The translations under genes were made by a program, and so were the position numbers. Positions 61,201-64,000 of a DNA stretch of 64,000 nucleotides are shown in pieces; positions within the stretch are counted from its first letter, which is position 1, and each line of letters begins with the position of its first letter. Origin of the DNA: Euglena gracilis. Its lineage: Eukaryota; Euglenida; Euglenophyceae; Euglenales. Where the stretch lies: NCBI GenBank assembly GCA_039621445.1, contig CP154956.1, positions 31,440,667 through 31,504,666 on the forward strand, in the 5' to 3' direction. Under the pieces are notes generated by a model that saw only the letters and a list, made by a program, of their open reading frames with translations, made no database searches and had not been told where the DNA came from.

Positions 61201-61734
61201 TCTCAGGGGATTCACAACTCGGCGCCATGTTTCAGAGGACCAAAAATTTGGCCATTCCCCTGGGGTTCACCCCTAAAAAGGGGGCAAAATCCGCACATGG
61301 AGGGCCGGCTTGCAACCAGCAGTTCAAAAACCTGCACAAGGACGCAATCCCTAAAATTAAAAATGTCCTCCTTTGTGCAAATGCATAGAGAAACGCGAAA
61401 GAGCTTACATGCGAGATCGGCCGCCTAAATATGTGCAACAAACAGACTTTGAACTGTTCAAAATGACAGGCGGGCAACCCACCAGGCCAGTTCGGAGGCC
61501 GGGGTGGGGCGGCGTTGCGCTCGATGAACCGCTTCCAGGCGCTGTGCTTGCTGCCCACCACCTCCTCGTACAACGCCGAGTGGCGGCTGCGGAACAGATT
61601 CTGAATCCGCTCCACTGCAGGCGGGGCCACTACGCCCCCCCCCCCGTCCCCTCCAACGTTCCCCCGTGCCACCCACCCTGACTCAACGCAACAACACACA
61701 CCAAAAACCTTCAATTGCTGTATATATATATATA

Positions 61735-61766
<32 letters not shown>

Positions 61767-63428
61767 GTATATATATGTATATGAAGGAAAAAAAAGGACC
61801 AAAAGCATCAAAAAATATGACAAATGCAAAATGATGATCCCAATTTTTTTTGATCAGAAGGCAAAACCTAAAATTAGAAGACTGCGCCAACCTTGAAGGC
61901 GTCTGTTTCTGTCAAAGATTGGCATGAAATGCGAGACAAGAATTGGCCTTCCTGTGGCAGACCAGACTAAAACGAAAGAAAACTGCAGCGTCTGAGCGAT
62001 ATATGTTGACCTGCCAATCTGTCACCTCCCACCCCCCTTTTACCCACCCGCACGCGGCACACTTTCACTCGAGCCTCCCTCTGACTCAAACGGACATCAT
62101 GCACCCCAGGGACACTTTGGATCACACCTTGGGGCACACACCAGTATGGCGGCTGCCGCCACACTATCTCGCGACACTCCCCTGTTTTCCTCTGCTCCTC
62201 CTCACCTACCTACGGTCTTGTATATAAATATTTTTCAAAAAACTTTGTTTTGTATGCTTTCAACTTGTTAGGCTGTGGTGCTGTGCTGGTGCTTGTCTCA
62301 GAGGATGGAGATACCTCCCCCCCCCCTTGTCCAACGACCACTAATGTTCGTCTCCGACCGGGGGGGCGGTCGCTAAAATGGCCAATGTTCGTCTCCGACC
62401 AGGGGGGGTGGTCGTTAGACAAGGGGGGTGGACCCCAAATCGGAGGAAAATTTACCATAGATAGGGGTATATGGCCATTTTCGGGCTGTTTTTGGCCATT
62501 TATGCTATTTCTTGACTACGGTTGGCCACTTTTGGCCATTTTTGGACATTTTTGGGGCACTTTTGGGAATTTTTGGGCATTTTTGACCGCTTTTCGCCAT
62601 GTTTGGTCGCTTTTGGCCACTTTTGGCAACTGTTGGCCAAACTTTGGCCCCCTTTGCCCATTTTTGGCCACTTTAGGCTGTTTTTGGCTACTTTTGGCCA
62701 TTTTTGCCTTATTTTTGCTATTTTTGGCAACTTTTTGGGCATGTTTGGCCATCCTTTGGCCATTTTAGGCCATTTTGGGCTATTTTTGACTGTTTTTAGC
62801 CAAACTTTTAGCAATTTTGGCCGAACCAACATCGTATACAAAAAGATCGTCTCTGACCGGGGGAGTGGTCGTTAGACAAGCCCGGTCGTTGGACAAGGGG
62901 GGGGGGGGAGGTAATCACCCCTGCCTCCGGGTGGACTGCTGGGATAATAGTTCTGTTTGTCATTGCAAGTGGGTGTGTCCACCACCACTACAGCCACACG
63001 TTCGCATGGAAACAAAAATGAAATGAATGGAATGGAATTAGTGCACACATTCGTACGACTCATTGGGCTGGAAAAGCCTTTCGCGCCGCAGCCCAGTGGA
63101 CCCGGGCGGGACGCTGCCCTGGTATGGGTTGATGGTCGGGTCCTGCAGGTACTCCTCGATGAGCTTGGTGGCCTGCTGCTCCTTCTCCGCGGAGGGGGCG
63201 TCCGCGGCGGCCGGGGTCAGGGAGTCCGCCGGAGGCAGGGCTGGACGGGAAGGCCTGGGCGGGGGTCGACCCCACCCCACCAACGTGGGACCAGCCAGCC
63301 CTGGCCGAGGGGCCGGCGGGGGGCATGAAGCCCCCGGGGAGGGACATGGGGTACGGCACCATCGGCGGCGGGAAGAACGGCGTGTGGGGCCACGCCCCGG
63401 GGTCGAGATGGGGGGGGGGCACTCGACT
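55295..63428 (-). CDS. Pro/Ala-rich protein with winged-helix-like segment, partial (5' end beyond window)
   Basis: Eight exons in one continuous frame on the minus strand: 63428-63307 (PHTPFFPPPMVPYPMSLPGG), 63230-63125 (EKEQQATKLIEEYLQDPTIN), 61612-61514 (ERIQNLFRSRHSALYEEVV, AWKRFIERN), 59295-59227 (DTLEHGVASNVFSIFSVDEG), 58498-58284 (MRLLYHADWEAGDRKEEDAR, STLDEFMAAYPALVDP), 57679-57598 (GGKSQYTLPHRGDLVRFLRR), 55910-55729 (DQGSFLIAFRKERDG, KLNPFPQPWAPS) and 55679 onward (open to 55295). Residues from ERIQN to GKWR resemble a winged-helix module, with a WKRFI helix and an FSIFSVDEGKWR beta wing; this is inference by pattern. The N-terminal part is low-complexity and possibly disordered. Function unknown; an RNA-related role is only a guess. 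Most junctions obey the nonconventional rule. The 3' end and the last intron (49 nt) are the least certain. Confidence 0.7.
55685..55725 (-). mobile_element. Possible 49-nt nonconventional intron
   Basis: On the minus strand CAGGCGGTTGG...GGGGGCTG are the ends. Cutting by the 3/5 rule keeps the frame from QPWAPS to AAGVRARPQEP. With so short an element, coincidence is a real alternative. Confidence 0.35.
55916..57595 (-). mobile_element. Nonconventional intron body in the Pro/Ala-rich gene
   Basis: Between exon 57679-57598 and exon 55910-55729, with CAGCCCC at one end and GGTGCCTG at the other. The frame is kept with 2 nt instead of 3 before CAG. The 1.7-kb interior has tandem TGCCGCCTGACAGGTCAGGC repeats at 56363-56425 (three copies) and no other supported exon. 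Confidence 0.5.
58504..59223 (-). mobile_element. Outer nonconventional intron element, 720 bp, with nested insert
   Basis: Termini on the minus strand are CAGGCTGAAATTTAAGG and TGGTCAATTTCAGCCTG. Flanks GGCGCATA/GGCGCATG match at 7 of 8. The 3/5 rule joins GGCAAGTGGCGC to ATGCGGCTG, reading DEGKWRMRLLY. Most of its length is the inner element 58546-59137. Confidence 0.9.
58546..59137. mobile_element. CAGGGCAGAACGGGAA element, full-length copy 2, nested in an intron
   Basis: 592 bp with termini CAGGGCAGAACGGGAA and TTCCCGTTCTGCCCTG. Flanks GAGAGGGG/GGGAGGGG match at 7 of 8. It matches 33494-34104 over nearly its whole length. It has inserted into the outer intron, leaving only about 40 bp of host intron on one side and about 85 bp on the other. 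Confidence 0.88.
59405..59970. mobile_element. CCAACGACC-ended element, copy 3
   Basis: TGTCCAACGACCGTTGGTGT at the left; GGTCGTTAGACA and CCCAGTCGTTGGACGG at the right. The interior carries a TTTTTGGCCACTATTG-type array and ATCCAAAAAGACC..TCTGACCGGG, as in 62.32-62.91 kb. Confidence 0.6.
59978..61428. mobile_element. TIR element related to the 36.5-39.6 kb element
   Basis: The left end CTTAGGCAGCTGATCTCGC and the right end GCGAGATCGGCCGCCTAA form an inverted repeat that continues into ATGACATGTAG/CTTACATG. The interior has GTTGCGCAAAG, ATTGCACAAA and TTTGTGCAAATGC motifs near the ends and a nested CCAACGACC element. Confidence 0.65.
60455..60800. mobile_element. CCAACGACC-ended element, copy 4, nested
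   Basis: TGTCCAACGACTGGCAACGT at the left and GGGGTAGTTGGACATGG at the right. The interior GTGTCCTCCGACCGGGGG occurs twice, with a CTCGCGCTGGGCC motif between. It lies within 59978-61428. Confidence 0.6.
61716..61784. repeat. (TA)n microsatellite
   Basis: TATATATA runs with TATGTATATATGTA interruptions, in the spacer between two exons of the Pro/Ala-rich gene. Confidence 0.95.
62325..62912. mobile_element. CCAACGACC-ended element, copy 5
   Basis: CTTGTCCAACGACCACTAATG at the left and CCCGGTCGTTGGACAAG at the right are inverted. The interior is a TTTTTGGCCACTTTTGGC array of about 350 bp, then ACAAAAAGATCGTCTCTGACC. Confidence 0.75.
63236..63303 (-). mobile_element. 68-bp nonconventional intron, deletion derivative of a 600-bp element
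   Basis: Termini on the minus strand are CAGGGCTGG and CCAGCCCTG, with flanks CCCTCGGC/CCTCCGGC (6 of 8). The 3/5 rule removes 76 nt (63231-63306) and reads PPAGPSADSLTPAAADAP in frame. The plus strand starts with CAGGGCTGGACGGGAAGGCC and then GGGGGTCGACCCC, like the left part of the CAGGGCAGAACGGGAA elements. Confidence 0.85.
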
Positions 63429-63433
63429 CCAGT

Positions 63434-63992
63434 CAGGCTTTTGCTTAAGGACCCCCGGGGGGGGGGGGGGGGGGGGGGTACTGGCTAGCCAATCGGCTAG
63501 ACACTGGAAAAAGTGGACTAGCTAGACCCCCCTCCCCCCCGGGGTGGGGGGGGGGGGGAGGGGTCCGGGGGTCCCCCGGACTGGAAAAAAAATTTTCCTC
63601 CGGCGCACAGCGCCGGAGGAAAAATGAGGTTTTTAACAGGTTTTTGGCTGATTTTGTTCCAAAAATTCCCAAAAATGGCCAAAAACGGGCATTTTGGGCC
63701 ATTTTTGGGGGTCCCAAAAAAAATTTTCGGCGCTTCGCGCCGGTCACTGGAAAAAAATTTTCCATTCCACTACTAGCTAAACTCTAGCTACCCCATCTAG
63801 CTTCATGCTCCCAGCCCCCCATGCTAGCAGATTCACCCCCCCACCGGGGGGTCGGGGGGGTCTGACCCCTCCCCCCGGGGGGGGGTGTGGGGGGGGGGTC
63901 TGGCTAGTAAAACCCACTAGCCAAATTTGGACTAGCTGCAGTCCAACCCCCCCCCCGGGGGGGGGTACTGCAATCCCTTAAGCAAAAGCCTG
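63434..63992 (-). mobile_element. CAGGCTTTTGCTTAAGG-type element, copy 3, with perfect duplication
   Basis: 559 bp from CAGGCTTTTGCTTAAGG to CCTTAAGCAAAAGCCTG, a perfect 17-bp inverted repeat. The flanking ACTCCAGT at 63426-63433 and 63993-64000 is an exact 8-bp duplication. It interrupts the Pro/Ala-rich gene: exon 63428-63307 begins exactly 5 nt after CTG. The upstream exon starts at the window edge. Confidence 0.92.
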
Positions 63993-64000
63993 ACTCCAGT

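Noticed and set aside
1-64000. tRNA, rRNA or spliced-leader RNA genes
   Set aside because: I looked for tRNA-like B-box cloverleaf signals and conserved rRNA cores by eye and found none I could support.

Overview
This window looks like nuclear DNA of a euglenid (Euglena-type) protist. The recognisable coding DNA is short, GC-rich exons of about 45-280 nt, scattered through long, repeat-choked introns and spacers. Most introns are not GT-AG. They match the euglenid nonconventional intron: CAG near the 5' end pairs with CTG near the 3' end, flanked by short direct repeats. TTAGGG-type repeats also occur. I could not search any database, so the organism call rests on this gene architecture.

Four host genes are supported by conserved protein motifs or by frame-consistent exon chains, and all four read on the minus strand. 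From left to right they are: a HAD-superfamily hydrolase whose 3' part lies beyond the left edge (exons about 3018 to 387); a PfkB-family sugar/inositol-type kinase in nine exons (about 17380 to 4480); a PQ-loop, SLC66A2-like membrane protein in nine exons (27703 to 20520), whose exons sum to 948 nt in one frame including the stop; and an unidentified Pro/Ala-rich protein with a winged-helix-like segment (63428 to about 55300, 5' part beyond the right edge). The kinase intron 4723-9377 carries a broken reverse transcriptase/RNase H remnant (7735-8825).

The most informative signal is the introns. Many are flanked by an imperfect 8-bp target-site duplication and bounded by CAGG...CCTG terminal inverted repeats. 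One rule, cutting 3 nt before CAG and 5 nt after CTG, restores the reading frame at many junctions in three genes; a few junctions need a shift of 1-3 nt. The same element families recur in different genes and in non-genic DNA. One copy is nested inside another intron, and very short versions (41 and 68 bp between CAG and CTG) occur. They therefore look like MITE-style mobile elements that become introns.

The rest of the window is repeats: a 3.9-kb compound element at 41.5-45.4 kb with palindromic minisatellite arms around 31 telomere-like units; a 3.1-kb inverted-repeat element at 36.5-39.6 kb; foldback elements with telomeric cores; inverted copies of a long satellite (18.2-19.2 and 49.4-50.1 kb); several copies of a CCAACGACC-ended element; AT-rich GGCCACTTTT arrays; and many microsatellites. 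From 28 to 55 kb I found no gene I can name, only weak exon candidates.
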